Shown one piece after another: positions 42,708 to 53,175 of a stretch of 64,000 nt of DNA. How positions within the stretch are numbered: position 1 is the stretch's first letter; the number at the start of each line of letters is the position of its first letter. The DNA comes from Sphingomonas sp. (GTDB lineage Bacteria > Pseudomonadota > Alphaproteobacteria > Sphingomonadales > Sphingomonadaceae). A model generated the notes under the pieces. The model did no database searches. It saw only the letters and a program-made list of their open reading frames with translations, and was not told where the DNA came from. The stretch lies in contig NZ_JAQZBC010000017.1 in NCBI RefSeq assembly GCF_029239295.1, positions 1 through 64,000 on the forward strand. The letters are read 5' to 3'. The position numbers and the translations under genes are program-made.

Positions 42708-43160
42708 ATGATTCGAGACGATATCAAGCAAGCCCAGCTCGCTGCCATGAAGGCCGGCGACAAGGAGACCCGCGCTGCGATCAGCCTGATTCAGGCGGCG
42801 ATCAAAAATCGCGACATCGAAGCACGCACCCAGTCCAACGCACCGGAGGACGATGCGCTGGTGGTCGAGGTGCTGCAAAAGATGAAGAAGCAGCGTACCG
42901 AGTCGATCCAGATGTTTCGCAGCGGCGGACGCGAGGAACTGGCCAAGGCCGAAGAGGCGGAGGTCGCGGTAATCGATCGGTTTCTGCCCAAGCAGATGGA
43001 CGAAGCCGAAACCACTGCCGCGATCGAAACGATCAAGGCAGACATCGGCGCTGCCGGGATGAAGGACATGGGCCGGGTGATGGCCGAGCTGAAGGCGCGT
43101 CACGCGAGCGTGCTCGACATGTCCAAGGCAAGCGCGCTGGTGAAAGCCGCACTAGCCTGA
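42708..43160 (+). CDS. GatB/YqeY domain protein
   Basis: 150 residues from ATG 42708 (MIRDDIKQAQLAAMKAGDKE); ATG 42693 is an alternative. The helical YqeY domain has the typical RGGREELAKAEEAEVAVIDR and FLPKQMDEAE plus the end MSKASALVKAALA. This domain is related to the tRNA-binding tail of GatB but stands alone here; the function of free YqeY is not settled. It lies upstream of dnaG, the common YqeY-dnaG-rpoD order of alphaproteobacteria. Confidence 0.92.
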   Translation: MIRDDIKQAQLAAMKAGDKETRAAISLIQAAIKNRDIEARTQSNAPEDDALVVEVLQKMKKQRTESIQMFRSGGREELAKAEEAEVAVIDRFLPKQMDEAETTAAIETIKADIGAAGMKDMGRVMAELKARHASVLDMSKASALVKAALA

Positions 43161-43168
43161 ACCAAACA

Positions 43169-43190
43169 CGCCTCCCGCTTGCGGGAGGCG
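43169..43190 (+). other. Perfect GC-rich inverted repeat between yqeY-like gene and dnaG
   Basis: CGCCTCCCGC-TT-GCGGGAGGCG begins 9 bases after the YqeY stop codon. Without a T-run it is not a clear intrinsic terminator. It could lower read-through into dnaG, whose start is only 33 bases later. Confidence 0.6.
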
Positions 43191-43222
43191 CTAGGGACGC
43201 GAATGTCTTCACGAACACCATC

Positions 43223-45114
43223 ATGTCGCTGACCCCCACCTTTCTCGACGAGCTGCGTGCGCGCACGTCGCTGTCCACGCTGATCAGCAAGACCACCAAG
43301 CTCACCAAGGCCGGGCGCGAATATAAGGGCTGCTGCCCGTTCCATAACGAGAAGACGCCCAGCTTCTACGTCAACGACGACAAGGGCTTCTATCACTGCT
43401 TCGGCTGCTCGGCGCACGGCGACGCGATTCGCTGGATGACCGATCAGCGTGGCTTGCCCTTCATCGATGCGGTCAAGGAGCTGGCCCAGGCCGCCGGCAT
43501 GGACATGCCGGCGCCCGACAAACGCGCCGCGGAGCGGGCAGAAAAGGCGAATTCGCTTCATGATGTTATGGCCGCAGCGGCGGAGTGGTTTCGTCAGCAG
43601 CTCGACGGCATTGAGGGTGGCCCCGCCCGCGCGCTGCTGGACAAGCGGGGCATCTCGGACGCGACGCGGCGAACCTTCGGCTTTGGCTTCGCCCCCGACG
43701 CTCGCGGCAAGCTGCGATCGGCGCTGAAGCAGTTCGGCGATGCCATGCTGATCGAGGCAGGGCTGCTGATCAGCGTCGAGGGCAAGGAGCCCTATGATCG
43801 TTTCCGTGGGCGCCTGATGATCCCGATTCGCGACGCACGCGGCCGGGTGATCGCCTTCGGCGGCCGGATCATCGGCGACGGCGAACCGAAGTACCTGAAC
43901 TCACCCGACACGCCGCTCTTCGACAAGGGACGCACGCTCTACAACCTCGATCGCGCCCTGCCTGCCGCGCGAAAGGCAGACCGCGTGCTGGTGGTCGAGG
44001 GGTATATGGATGCGATTGCGCTTGCCCAGGCGGGGATCGGCGAAGTGGTGGCGCCGCTGGGCACCGCGTTGACCGAGCATCAGCTGGAGCGGCTGTGGCG
44101 TATTGTCGACGTGCCAACGCTTTGCCTGGACGGGGACAATGCTGGGCAGAAGGCCGCCATCCGCGCCGCGCATCGTGCAATGCCACTGCTCGCGCCCGGC
44201 CGCAGCCTCCAGTTCGTCACTCTGCCCGAAGGACAGGATCCGGACGATCTGGTCCGCGCAAAGGGCGCCGGCGCATTCGAAGCGCTTGTGGGCGAGGCCA
44301 CACCGCTGGTCGACCGGCTTTGGAGCCATGAGGTGGCAGCTGAGCCGCTCACTACGCCGGAACAACGCGCCGGCTTTCGCGCGCGAATGGCGGAGCTCGC
44401 CAAGACGATCGGCGATCCGGTGGTGCGATCGGAATATCAGGCCGAATTTCGTCGCCGCTATGACGAGCAGTTTGGCCAGACGCGCCGCCCGTTCGAGCGC
44501 GGGCGCAGCTTTGAGCCGCGCCAGCCGTTCACTCCGCGGCGGCCGGGCCAGAAATGGACACCCCCGCCCCTGCCGGTCACCGATGATGCCAAGGCCTTTC
44601 GCGCGGCGGGCATCGATAGGGTGTTGGCAAAGGCGGTGCTGGCCGGACTGATCCGCCATCCGGCCGAGATCGCCCGCCATATGGAGGTGCTGGGCTCGCT
44701 CCGCATGGCCGATGGTGCGCTCGGACGGCTGTTCGAAGCAGTGGTCGATGTCGCGCTTGAGGATCGGGAGCTTGATAGCGCCCGCCTCGTTACCATATTG
44801 CGGAACAGTGGTTTCGAAGCGGTCGCCCGTGACCTGCTGAGAGCAGATACGATGCCTTATTCCTTTACGCAGCCGATGGGGGATGCGTCGCGCGCCCGGG
44901 AAGACCTGGACGAGGCGATTGCTATCCTTGTGACGCAGCCGGAAGTGGATGCGGCACTGGCTGATGCGACGTCCGCCATGCAGGCGCGCTTCACTGATGA
45001 AGCGTTTCAGCGACAGGTGGCGTTGGTGAAAGAAAAACAGGCGCTGGAGCTTCGGCTTGCAAATCTCGTTCAGTCGAACGAAGACGCCCGCGCTTTTGAT
45101 TCCGAGGACGATTG

Positions 45115-45115
<1 letters not shown>
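43223..45115 (+). CDS. dnaG: DNA primase
   Basis: 630 residues. N-terminal zinc domain with C-H-C-C ligands (Cys38, His41, Cys59, Cys62 in [12 protein letters not shown] and YHCFGC). The RNA polymerase/TOPRIM core has [17 protein letters not shown] and [13 protein letters not shown]. The last 150 residues form the variable helicase-binding part. An Arg/Pro-rich linker (about 415-450) precedes it. Its stop overlaps the rpoD start (TGATG), the macromolecular-synthesis operon arrangement. Confidence 0.98.
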
Positions 45116-47136
<2,021 letters not shown>

Positions 47137-47141
47137 GGGTC

Positions 47142-47177
47142 AAAACGGGCGGGAGGAGCGATCCTCCCGCCCGTTTT
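47142..47177 (+). terminator. Strong intrinsic terminator after rpoD
   Basis: AAAACGGGCGGGAGGA pairs perfectly with TCCTCCCGCCCGTTTT (16 bp) around a GCGA tetraloop, followed by GTTTTGG. The A and T runs at both ends make it potentially bidirectional. Confidence 0.92.
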
Positions 47178-47418
47178 GTTTTGGCACGTGGCGCATTCCC
47201 GGCGCTTTCCCTTCACGTCCGCCGACCAGCCTTCGCGCCAGCCTGGCGACACTCTGCCGCATAGTTGTGGCCAACTTTCCGCCGCCTCTTCGAACGGTGA
47301 ACAGCGCCAACCACGGGCGACCCCCCTCACCGTGCTTCCGCACCGCCTGATCCCGCGCGCTTAACCGCCCCTTTACCTTGTTTGCCTATGTACGGACGCG
47401 ATCTGTCGGAAGGTAGCC
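47178..47418 (+). other. Intergenic region before the 47419 gene, with a CtrA-like site
   Basis: No coding frame supported. Near the end TTAA, 7 bases, TTTA (47361-47375) resembles the CtrA box TTAA-N7-TTAA with one mismatch. An upstream transcription start for the next gene must lie in this region, but no good sigma70 or EcfG match is seen. Confidence 0.3.
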
Positions 47419-48075
47419 TTGGTGACCCCCACCGCGGGACATGCATCGATCCGTCACTCCTTCGACACAATTGTCGTCGCTGAGGGTACGATCGGCTGCG
47501 CCCATGCAGCGGCGTTAATCGGCGGAGATGGCGCCGTTCGTGACCTGGCCGATGCGGTACATGCCTTCTGCGCCTTGCACGGTAGCACACCGAACATCGT
47601 CGAACGCGCGATCGCAGCCAATGGCGCGGCGCCGATCCAGGGCTGGCTGCGTGACGCAGCGATGGGCTTCGACGAGGAACGGCAGCTTCTTGCGACCTTG
47701 ACTGCGGCGATTGGACCGCGCCCTTCTACCCCGCGCGCCGCCCAGGCCGAAGCCGCGATGACGGCGCAGCAGCATGCGCTGGCCACGCTCGCCTCCTCCG
47801 AACGTGCCGGTTGCGCCGTCGGCGCGGCGCTGGCGCTCCTGCTGGATTGGCATGTCGTTCGGGACGTGCTCGGCGTTGCGGCTTATTGTGCGGGAGTGGT
47901 CCTGTTGCCGCCCAGCATACCCTTGCGCGAAGAGATCATCTCGGTCGCCTCCACAATTTCGGCCAACCCGGCGCATGCCCGCGCGCTGAGCTTTGGCGCG
48001 CAGCAACTGGCGCTTCAACATCGCGGGCTCTGGCAGCTACTTGCCTCACGGATGGATGCGCGCAACGCGCTTTGA
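47419..48075 (+). CDS. Uncharacterised helical protein
   Basis: 218 residues, start TTG 47419 or GTG 47422 (GGAAGG 5-8 bases upstream). It is alanine-rich and mostly helical (ATLTAAIGPRPSTPRAAQAE, EAAMTAQQHALATLASSERA), with no signal peptide and a weakly hydrophobic segment near 140-160. I do not recognise a domain; similar proteins seem restricted to sphingomonads. It lies between rpoD and a MoxR ATPase in the same direction. Confidence 0.65.
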   Translation: MVTPTAGHASIRHSFDTIVVAEGTIGCAHAAALIGGDGAVRDLADAVHAFCALHGSTPNIVERAIAANGAAPIQGWLRDAAMGFDEERQLLATLTAAIGPRPSTPRAAQAEAAMTAQQHALATLASSERAGCAVGAALALLLDWHVVRDVLGVAAYCAGVVLLPPSIPLREEIISVASTISANPAHARALSFGAQQLALQHRGLWQLLASRMDARNAL

Positions 48076-48159
48076 ACCAGCCGAACGCCAAGCGTCTTGC
48101 ACCCGTCCGAAAATTCCCGCATCGCCATACCCGATAGTCGAACAAGACGGGATGAGGGC

Positions 48160-49014
48160 ATGAAGCGCTTCGAGGGCACGCAGAGCTACGTCGCAACCGA
48201 TGATTTGAAGGTTGCGGTCAACGCCGCAGTGGCGCTTCGCCGGCCGTTGCTCGTCAAGGGCGAGCCTGGCACAGGCAAGACTGTCCTCGCCTATGAGATC
48301 GCGAAAGCAACCGGCGCCCCGCTCATCGAATGGAACGTGAAATCCACGACCAAGGCGCAGCAGGGCCTGTACGAATATGATGCCGTCGCCCGCCTGCGCG
48401 ATGGCCAGCTCGGCGACGAGCGCGTCCACGACATCTCCAACTACATCCGCAAGGGCAAGCTGTGGGAAGCGTTCACCGCACCGGAGCTGCCCGTGCTGCT
48501 GATCGACGAGATCGACAAGGCCGACATCGAGTTTCCGAACGACCTTCTGCAAGAACTCGATCGCATGGAGTTCCACGTCTATGAGACGAAGGAGACGGTC
48601 CGCGCGGTCGAACGGCCGATCGTCGTAATCACGTCGAACAACGAGAAGGAACTGCCCGACGCGTTCCTGCGCCGTTGCTTCTTCCACTACATCAAATTCC
48701 CCGACCGCGAGACGATGCAGGCGATCATCGATGTCCACTTCCCCGGCATCCAGCGGATGCTGGTGTCGAAGGCGCTCGACATCTTCTACGACGTTCGTGA
48801 CGTCCCCGGCTTGAAGAAGAAGCCGTCGACCAGCGAATTGCTCGACTGGCTGAAGCTGCTGCTGCACGAAGACATGCCGCTTGAGGTTCTTCAGAACCGC
48901 GACCCGACGAAAGCGATCCCGCCGCTGCACGGCGCGCTGCTGAAGAACGAGCAGGATGTCATGTTGTTCGAACGCCTTGCCTTCATGGCGAAGCGTCAGG
49001 CGAACAAGGGCTGA
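48160..49014 (+). CDS. MoxR-type AAA+ ATPase
   Basis: 284 residues from ATG 48160 (GAGGGC upstream). Walker A GEPGTGKT (34-41), Walker B LLIDEID (113-119), sensor 1 VVITSNNEKELP and the arginine finger region DAFLRRC. The closest style is the MoxR/CbbQ group of chaperone ATPases that usually work with a VWA-domain partner. No VWA gene follows here; the next gene is a protease. It may act with a distant partner. Confidence 0.9.
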   Translation: MKRFEGTQSYVATDDLKVAVNAAVALRRPLLVKGEPGTGKTVLAYEIAKATGAPLIEWNVKSTTKAQQGLYEYDAVARLRDGQLGDERVHDISNYIRKGKLWEAFTAPELPVLLIDEIDKADIEFPNDLLQELDRMEFHVYETKETVRAVERPIVVITSNNEKELPDAFLRRCFFHYIKFPDRETMQAIIDVHFPGIQRMLVSKALDIFYDVRDVPGLKKKPSTSELLDWLKLLLHEDMPLEVLQNRDPTKAIPPLHGALLKNEQDVMLFERLAFMAKRQANKG

Positions 49015-49021
49015 TCGCGTC

Positions 49022-49041
49022 AGCCCCGCCGCGGCGGGGCT
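49022..49041 (+). other. Perfect 20-base palindrome after the MoxR gene
   Basis: AGCCCCGCCG followed directly by its reverse complement CGGCGGGGCT, 7 bases after the stop. A hairpin would need a small loop from the centre. No T-run follows. Confidence 0.6.
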
Positions 49042-49094
49042 CACCCCCGCCCCCCGGTTCGTCGTCTGCAGTTCGAGATAGGCACCCGCTAAGC

Positions 49095-50345
49095 GTGTCG
49101 CTAAGCCAGCCTGTGTCCCTGATCCTTTCGATCGCCTCCATCGCCACCGCATCCGCCCTTTCCGCGGGGCCTACCGCGGCTATGTCGGCGCCTTCCACAT
49201 ATTCCTCGGCCGTATCCCCGTCCGCGAAGCCGCCCGGCATCTCGGTGCTGGCGCCTGATGCCGAAAGCCGCTGGATCTCCTTTGATCTGACGCCCGGTAA
49301 TCAGCTGCGCTTCGCGCTGACGATCGACGGGCGCCCCGCGACGGCAATCCTCGATACCGGTGTCAGCTATTCTGTCTTGTCGCGTCGCTTTGCAGACGCT
49401 GCCGGGCTCAAAGTAGCGCCCGGAGGTAACGCCACTGCGATCGGCGGGATCGTGCCGATCGGATGGGTAGCAACCGGCTCAGTCAGCTTTGGCGCGATGA
49501 CCCGGCGCGGCGGCGGGCTAACGGTCGCGACATTGCCTGCGCTGGCGACGGGAAGTGCGGAACCGGTCGACTTGCTGGTCGGACGTGACCTCACCGGAAA
49601 ATACGCACTCGATATCGACTTCGAAGCCCGCCGATTCAGGCTGCTGCCGAGTGGACGGATGCCGTTTCGTGGTAAAACCGCACCTCTTTCCATCTCGCGA
49701 GACAGCCTAGTTTATGTAAGCCAGATCACGCTGGGCGCCGCGCAGCTGCGGCCCATGATTGTCGACACCGGCGATGGTTCATCGGTAACCGTGACGTCGG
49801 CAGGATGGCAGGCCGCCGGCGTTGCCAACGTTAGGACCACAACAACGATTTCTTTCGGCCTTGCCGGGACCGTCACCAGCACGATCGGCATTATTCCGAG
49901 GCTAAGCACCGGCGAACTGGTGGCGCGCAACGTTGAGGTGCGAATCGAACCGCCAGGGGGGTTCTCGGAATCGATCTCCGCCGCCGGACGTATCGGCACC
50001 GGCTTTCTACAGAACTACCGCGTTCTGCTGGATCCGAGCGCCAACCGCATGATCCTAGCGCCAGGTCGTAAGGCGGATACACTACCGCTGCGCTCCACCA
50101 GTGGATTGCTGTTCGGGATCGATCGCGACCGCCTCCGCGTGCTCCACGTCATGCGCGGCAGCCCGGCAGAGGCAACGGGATGGAAAGAGGGTGACATGAT
50201 CTGCGGCATCGACGGTCAGCCAATCCCGCGCGACTATGGCACCCTTCCCCTCGCCACGTGGTCCGCTGGCGAACCCGGACGTACGGTTGCCTTACGGCTG
50301 TGCAACGGCGCCGAGCGAAAGCTGACTCTGAGGCAGTTCTACTGA
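49095..50345 (+). CDS. Exported protein with two retropepsin-like aspartic protease domains and a PDZ domain
   Basis: 416 residues, start GTG 49095. A signal-like N-terminus is followed by a Ser/Pro-rich linker. Domain 1 has the active-site type motif AILDTGVSYSVLS (DTG 87-89) and GRDLTGKYALDIDFEARRF. Domain 2 has MIVDTGDGSSVTVT (DTG 224-226) and GTGFLQNYRVLLDPSANRM. A PDZ-like domain closes the protein (about 340-416, VMRGSPAEATGWKEGDMICGIDGQPI). Retroviral-type proteases act as dimers with one Asp each; here one chain supplies both. The substrate is unknown, the location probably periplasmic. Confidence 0.85.
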   Translation: MSLSQPVSLILSIASIATASALSAGPTAAMSAPSTYSSAVSPSAKPPGISVLAPDAESRWISFDLTPGNQLRFALTIDGRPATAILDTGVSYSVLSRRFADAAGLKVAPGGNATAIGGIVPIGWVATGSVSFGAMTRRGGGLTVATLPALATGSAEPVDLLVGRDLTGKYALDIDFEARRFRLLPSGRMPFRGKTAPLSISRDSLVYVSQITLGAAQLRPMIVDTGDGSSVTVTSAGWQAAGVANVRTTTTISFGLAGTVTSTIGIIPRLSTGELVARNVEVRIEPPGGFSESISAAGRIGTGFLQNYRVLLDPSANRMILAPGRKADTLPLRSTSGLLFGIDRDRLRVLHVMRGSPAEATGWKEGDMICGIDGQPIPRDYGTLPLATWSAGEPGRTVALRLCNGAERKLTLRQFY

Positions 50346-50355
50346 GCCTTGCGGC

Positions 50356-50703
50356 TCACTGTCGAAACGCGCGGTTGAACTGATCGACCAGCGGTTTGAG
50401 GAGATAGGACAGCAATGAGCGTCGCCCCGTCTGCATATAGGCTTCAACCGGCATCCCGACCTTCAGCTTGAGATCACCCAGCTTGCGCACCTCGGCCTCC
50501 GGCACGCGCAACCGCGCCTCAAAGAAGGTGGCGCCGGTCCGCTCGTCACTTTTACGATCGGCACCGATGTAGAACAGCTCGCCCGACAATTCCGGCGTCG
50601 TCTGCGCGCTGAACGCCGAGAGACGAATGACGGCCGCTTGCCCGAGATGAAGCTGATCGATGTCGGCGGGGCTTACCGCCACGTCGACGATCACGATGAG
50701 ACG
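50356..50703 (-). pseudogene. C-terminal remnant of an HlyD-family type I secretion adaptor
   Basis: The open frame (about 115 codons to the in-frame stop at 50704-50706) matches the end of HlyD/PrtE-type membrane fusion proteins: VAVSPADIDQLHLGQAAVIR, AFSAQTTPELSGEL, FFEARLRVPEAE, MPVEAYMQTGRRSLLSYLLK and PLVDQFNRAFRQ. The N-terminal anchor and long coiled coil (about 300 residues) are missing. No ABC transporter or TolC gene is nearby. It ends 10 bases from the convergent protease gene. It looks like what is left after a deletion or rearrangement. Confidence 0.8.
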
Positions 50704-50778
50704 TCAGATCGGTCATCGTGCACACCCTCCCGGCACAGCGGCCGCGCAATACTGGTGAGCTGACGCATAGGCGATTGC

Positions 50779-51462
50779 TCAGCCAAAGCCGCGCTTTACC
50801 GCCAGATTTCGTAGTTCCGCTTCGCGGCCAGGTGCTGCTTTCTCCATGCGTGCATCGAAGGCGGCGACCAGCGTTTCGCCTGCTCCTGCTGGGCTGCCGG
50901 CGTCGAAGGGCGGCGCGGGGTTATATTCCAGCCCTAGTTGCACGCCGCGTGCATGATCCTCACCACGCAACAGCGCGGTGAGCGTCAGGCCGAAGTCAAT
51001 GCCTGCGGTTACGCCGCCACCGGTGACGCGGTTGCGGTCGATGACGACGCGTTCGGCGACGGGAGTGGCGCCGAACAGGGTGAGCATGTCGCGCCAGGCC
51101 CAGTGCGACGTGGCGCGGTAGCCGCGGAGCAGCCCGGCGGCGCCGAGGATCAGCGAACCGGTGCAGACACTGGTTACCCATTGCGCGGATGAGCCGAGCT
51201 GTTCGACCCAAGCCATCGCCGCATCATCGGCGATCACCTGGTTCACGCCTATCCCCCCGGGAACACACAGAATATCTGCGGCTGGCACCTCATCGAAGGT
51301 GGCGGTGGGGAGGATCGAGAAGCCCGCGTCGGTGGGCACCGGATCGCGCGTTTTCCAGACAAGATCGAGCGTGGCATCGCCGCCGAGACGCGAGAGGACC
51401 TGGGCGGGGCCGGTCAGGTCGAGCTGGGTGATTTTCGGGAACAGCAGAAATGCGACGCGCAT
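50779..51462 (-). CDS. DJ-1/PfpI family protein, isonitrile hydratase-like
   Basis: 227 residues, close to the 228 of Pseudomonas InhA. Nucleophile Cys100 in VTSVCTGSLILGAAGLLRGY, an early Glu/Asp region and GGGVTAGIDFGL. InhA hydrates isonitriles to N-formamides; related proteins form the N-terminal part of GlxA-type regulators, but there is no DNA-binding domain here. The ATG has GAGGAGAGGG upstream, and a TAAAAT box lies at 51490-51495 without a good -35. It is the gene next to the HlyD remnant. Confidence 0.82.
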   Translation of the reverse strand: MRVAFLLFPKITQLDLTGPAQVLSRLGGDATLDLVWKTRDPVPTDAGFSILPTATFDEVPAADILCVPGGIGVNQVIADDAAMAWVEQLGSSAQWVTSVCTGSLILGAAGLLRGYRATSHWAWRDMLTLFGATPVAERVVIDRNRVTGGGVTAGIDFGLTLTALLRGEDHARGVQLGLEYNPAPPFDAGSPAGAGETLVAAFDARMEKAAPGREAELRNLAVKRGFG

Positions 51463-51622
51463 TGGCCCTCTCCTCTTAATCGACCCCTTATTTTAGCCGG
51501 AGATCATCGGCGTGATGCTGCGGACCCCGGCCGCGAACGACCTGCTACCGGCCTCCAAACCGACGCCGCCGGAGACAATCGGCCATTTTCAGTCAGCGGC
51601 GGCCAGCATGCCTGCCGCGCGA

Positions 51623-52147
51623 TCAGAAAGGGCTGAGATCCGGGTTGGCACCCTTGTCGCGCGCCTGAGCCTCACGCTTCGACCGGCGCGCGTTCTGAAC
51701 GAAACAGCCCGTCGCGCCGCCTGCGCCAACCGTGCTGCACGATCCGACACCGACCGCGCCGACATCCTGATTGCTCTTTTCACGCGCCGCCCAGCTTTCG
51801 TTCTCCGGCGTCACTTCGAGCGTCCGTACTTCCTGCGGAATGCGGAACTGTTCCTGCGCGCTGCGCCGCTGGCAGACGACGATTTCCTCGCCATTGCTGT
51901 TCGTCGGGCAGCGTTCGTTGCCGTATAGGACCAGCACCCCGTTCACCGGCGCGCCGCGCGCGGTTTCCGTTGAGACGGTCTGTCGGCTGGCGCGGGGTGC
52001 GCCGGGAGCGGCCACCGGCTTTGACGGCGGCGGCAGGATCACGACCTTGGGCGGGGAGGCCGGCGCGCCCTCAACCGGCGCCGTCTGCGCCGCCGCCAAC
52101 GGGCTGGCGATCAGCAGGGCCAGCACAGACGTTCCGATCAATCGCAT
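51623..52147 (-). CDS. Secreted hypothetical protein with proline-rich linker
   Basis: 174 residues. Signal peptide (MRLIGTSVLALLIASPLAAA), then a Pro/Ala-rich linker (to about 60), then a compact part with NERCPTNSNGEEIVVCQRRS and a Gly/Cys segment (GVGSCSTVGAGGATGCF). Four cysteines could form two disulfides. I recognise the style from sphingomonad hypotheticals but no named domain. It follows coq7 by 15 bases in the same operon-like run. Confidence 0.7.
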   Translation of the reverse strand: MRLIGTSVLALLIASPLAAAQTAPVEGAPASPPKVVILPPPSKPVAAPGAPRASRQTVSTETARGAPVNGVLVLYGNERCPTNSNGEEIVVCQRRSAQEQFRIPQEVRTLEVTPENESWAAREKSNQDVGAVGVGSCSTVGAGGATGCFVQNARRSKREAQARDKGANPDLSPF

Positions 52148-52162
52148 CGCTCAAACTCTCCT

Positions 52163-52696
52163 TCAGATCCGCTTGGCGGTGGCAATTGCGGCGCGGCAGC
52201 CGAGCCGGATCACGGCGGACAGCAACGGATAGGCGGGTGCATTCTCCGCCCCGCTCGCGAGAGCGGTGTCACGATGCTCCAGCTCCTCGGCCTGAAACTC
52301 CGCGATCGCGTCGCTCAGTTCCGGGTCGTCATTGCCCAGTTCGACCAGCTGTTCGGCGTAATGTTTGTCGATCTCGGTCTCGACCGCGGCGGTGCAGGCC
52401 ATCGCGGCCTCCGGCCCGATCGTGGCGGTGACGGCACCAAGCGCGAAGCCAGCGACGTCCCAGAACGGCTGGAACAGCGTGGGCCGCACGCCGCGTTCGG
52501 CGATCAGCCGATCGAAGAACTGCCGATGCCGTTCCTCCTGCAGCGCCATGCCGGCGATCTGCCGCGCCGCGGGCGACCGATGCCCCATGATGGCGAGCTG
52601 CCCCGCGTAGATGCGGGTCGCGCCGAATTCACCGGCCTGATCGACACGGATCATCGCTTTGGTGTCGCGCCGGCGATCGCCCGGTTTCCAGTTCAT
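52163..52696 (-). CDS. coq7: Demethoxyubiquinone monooxygenase (Coq7/UbiF type)
   Basis: 177 residues from MNWKPGDRRR (52696). Di-iron carboxylate protein that hydroxylates demethoxyubiquinone in ubiquinone synthesis. Two repeats hold the ligands: Glu23 with ExxH (EERH, 54-57) and Glu106 with ExxH (ELEH, 138-141). Its ATG overlaps the dsbB stop (ATGA). Together with ubiA in this window it points to ubiquinone-based respiration. Confidence 0.95.
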   Translation of the reverse strand: MNWKPGDRRRDTKAMIRVDQAGEFGATRIYAGQLAIMGHRSPAARQIAGMALQEERHRQFFDRLIAERGVRPTLFQPFWDVAGFALGAVTATIGPEAAMACTAAVETEIDKHYAEQLVELGNDDPELSDAIAEFQAEELEHRDTALASGAENAPAYPLLSAVIRLGCRAAIATAKRI

Positions 52697-53175
52697 CGTG
52701 CCTTTCCAATCAACAGGCCGATCACCGCCGCCCCACCGAGCGACAGGATCGCATTGTACCCCGCGAGAGAAACGCCGAACAACGTCCATTGTGCCGCGTC
52801 ACAGCGCACCACCGGAGCCGCAAGGATCCGGCGAAGCATCTCGTCAGTGGAAACCCCATCGCCCGCCACCATGGTGGAGCAGGCGGTGATTCCCGGCCAC
52901 CAATGATATTCGACGCCCGCGTGGAACACCCCGATCAGGCCCGACAGCGCGATGAGCAGTGCCGCCACGGCAGTCATCGTGATCTTGCTGGACCGGCCCG
53001 GCACGATGAAGGCGAAGGCGGCCACCACGACGGCGGCATAGTGCGGCCAGCGCTGCCAATGGCACATCTCGCACGGGACCAGCCCGCCGATCAGTTGCGA
53101 GGCCCACGCACCGGCCAGCAGCAGCAACGGCAATAGCAGCGCGATCAGGCGCGCACGTGACTGCGATTCGGTCAC
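52693..53175 (-). CDS. dsbB: Disulfide bond formation protein DsbB
   Basis: 160 residues, four membrane helices. It re-oxidises DsbA and passes electrons to quinone. First Cys pair CEMC (35-38), second pair Cys99 and Cys125 in the periplasmic loop. Start is GTG overlapping the ctpA stop (GTGA), and its stop overlaps coq7, so three genes are translated in a row. Pairing with a quinone-synthesis gene is notable because DsbB uses quinone. Confidence 0.93.
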   Translation of the reverse strand: MTESQSRARLIALLLPLLLLAGAWASQLIGGLVPCEMCHWQRWPHYAAVVVAAFAFIVPGRSSKITMTAVAALLIALSGLIGVFHAGVEYHWWPGITACSTMVAGDGVSTDEMLRRILAAPVVRCDAAQWTLFGVSLAGYNAILSLGGAAVIGLLIGKAR

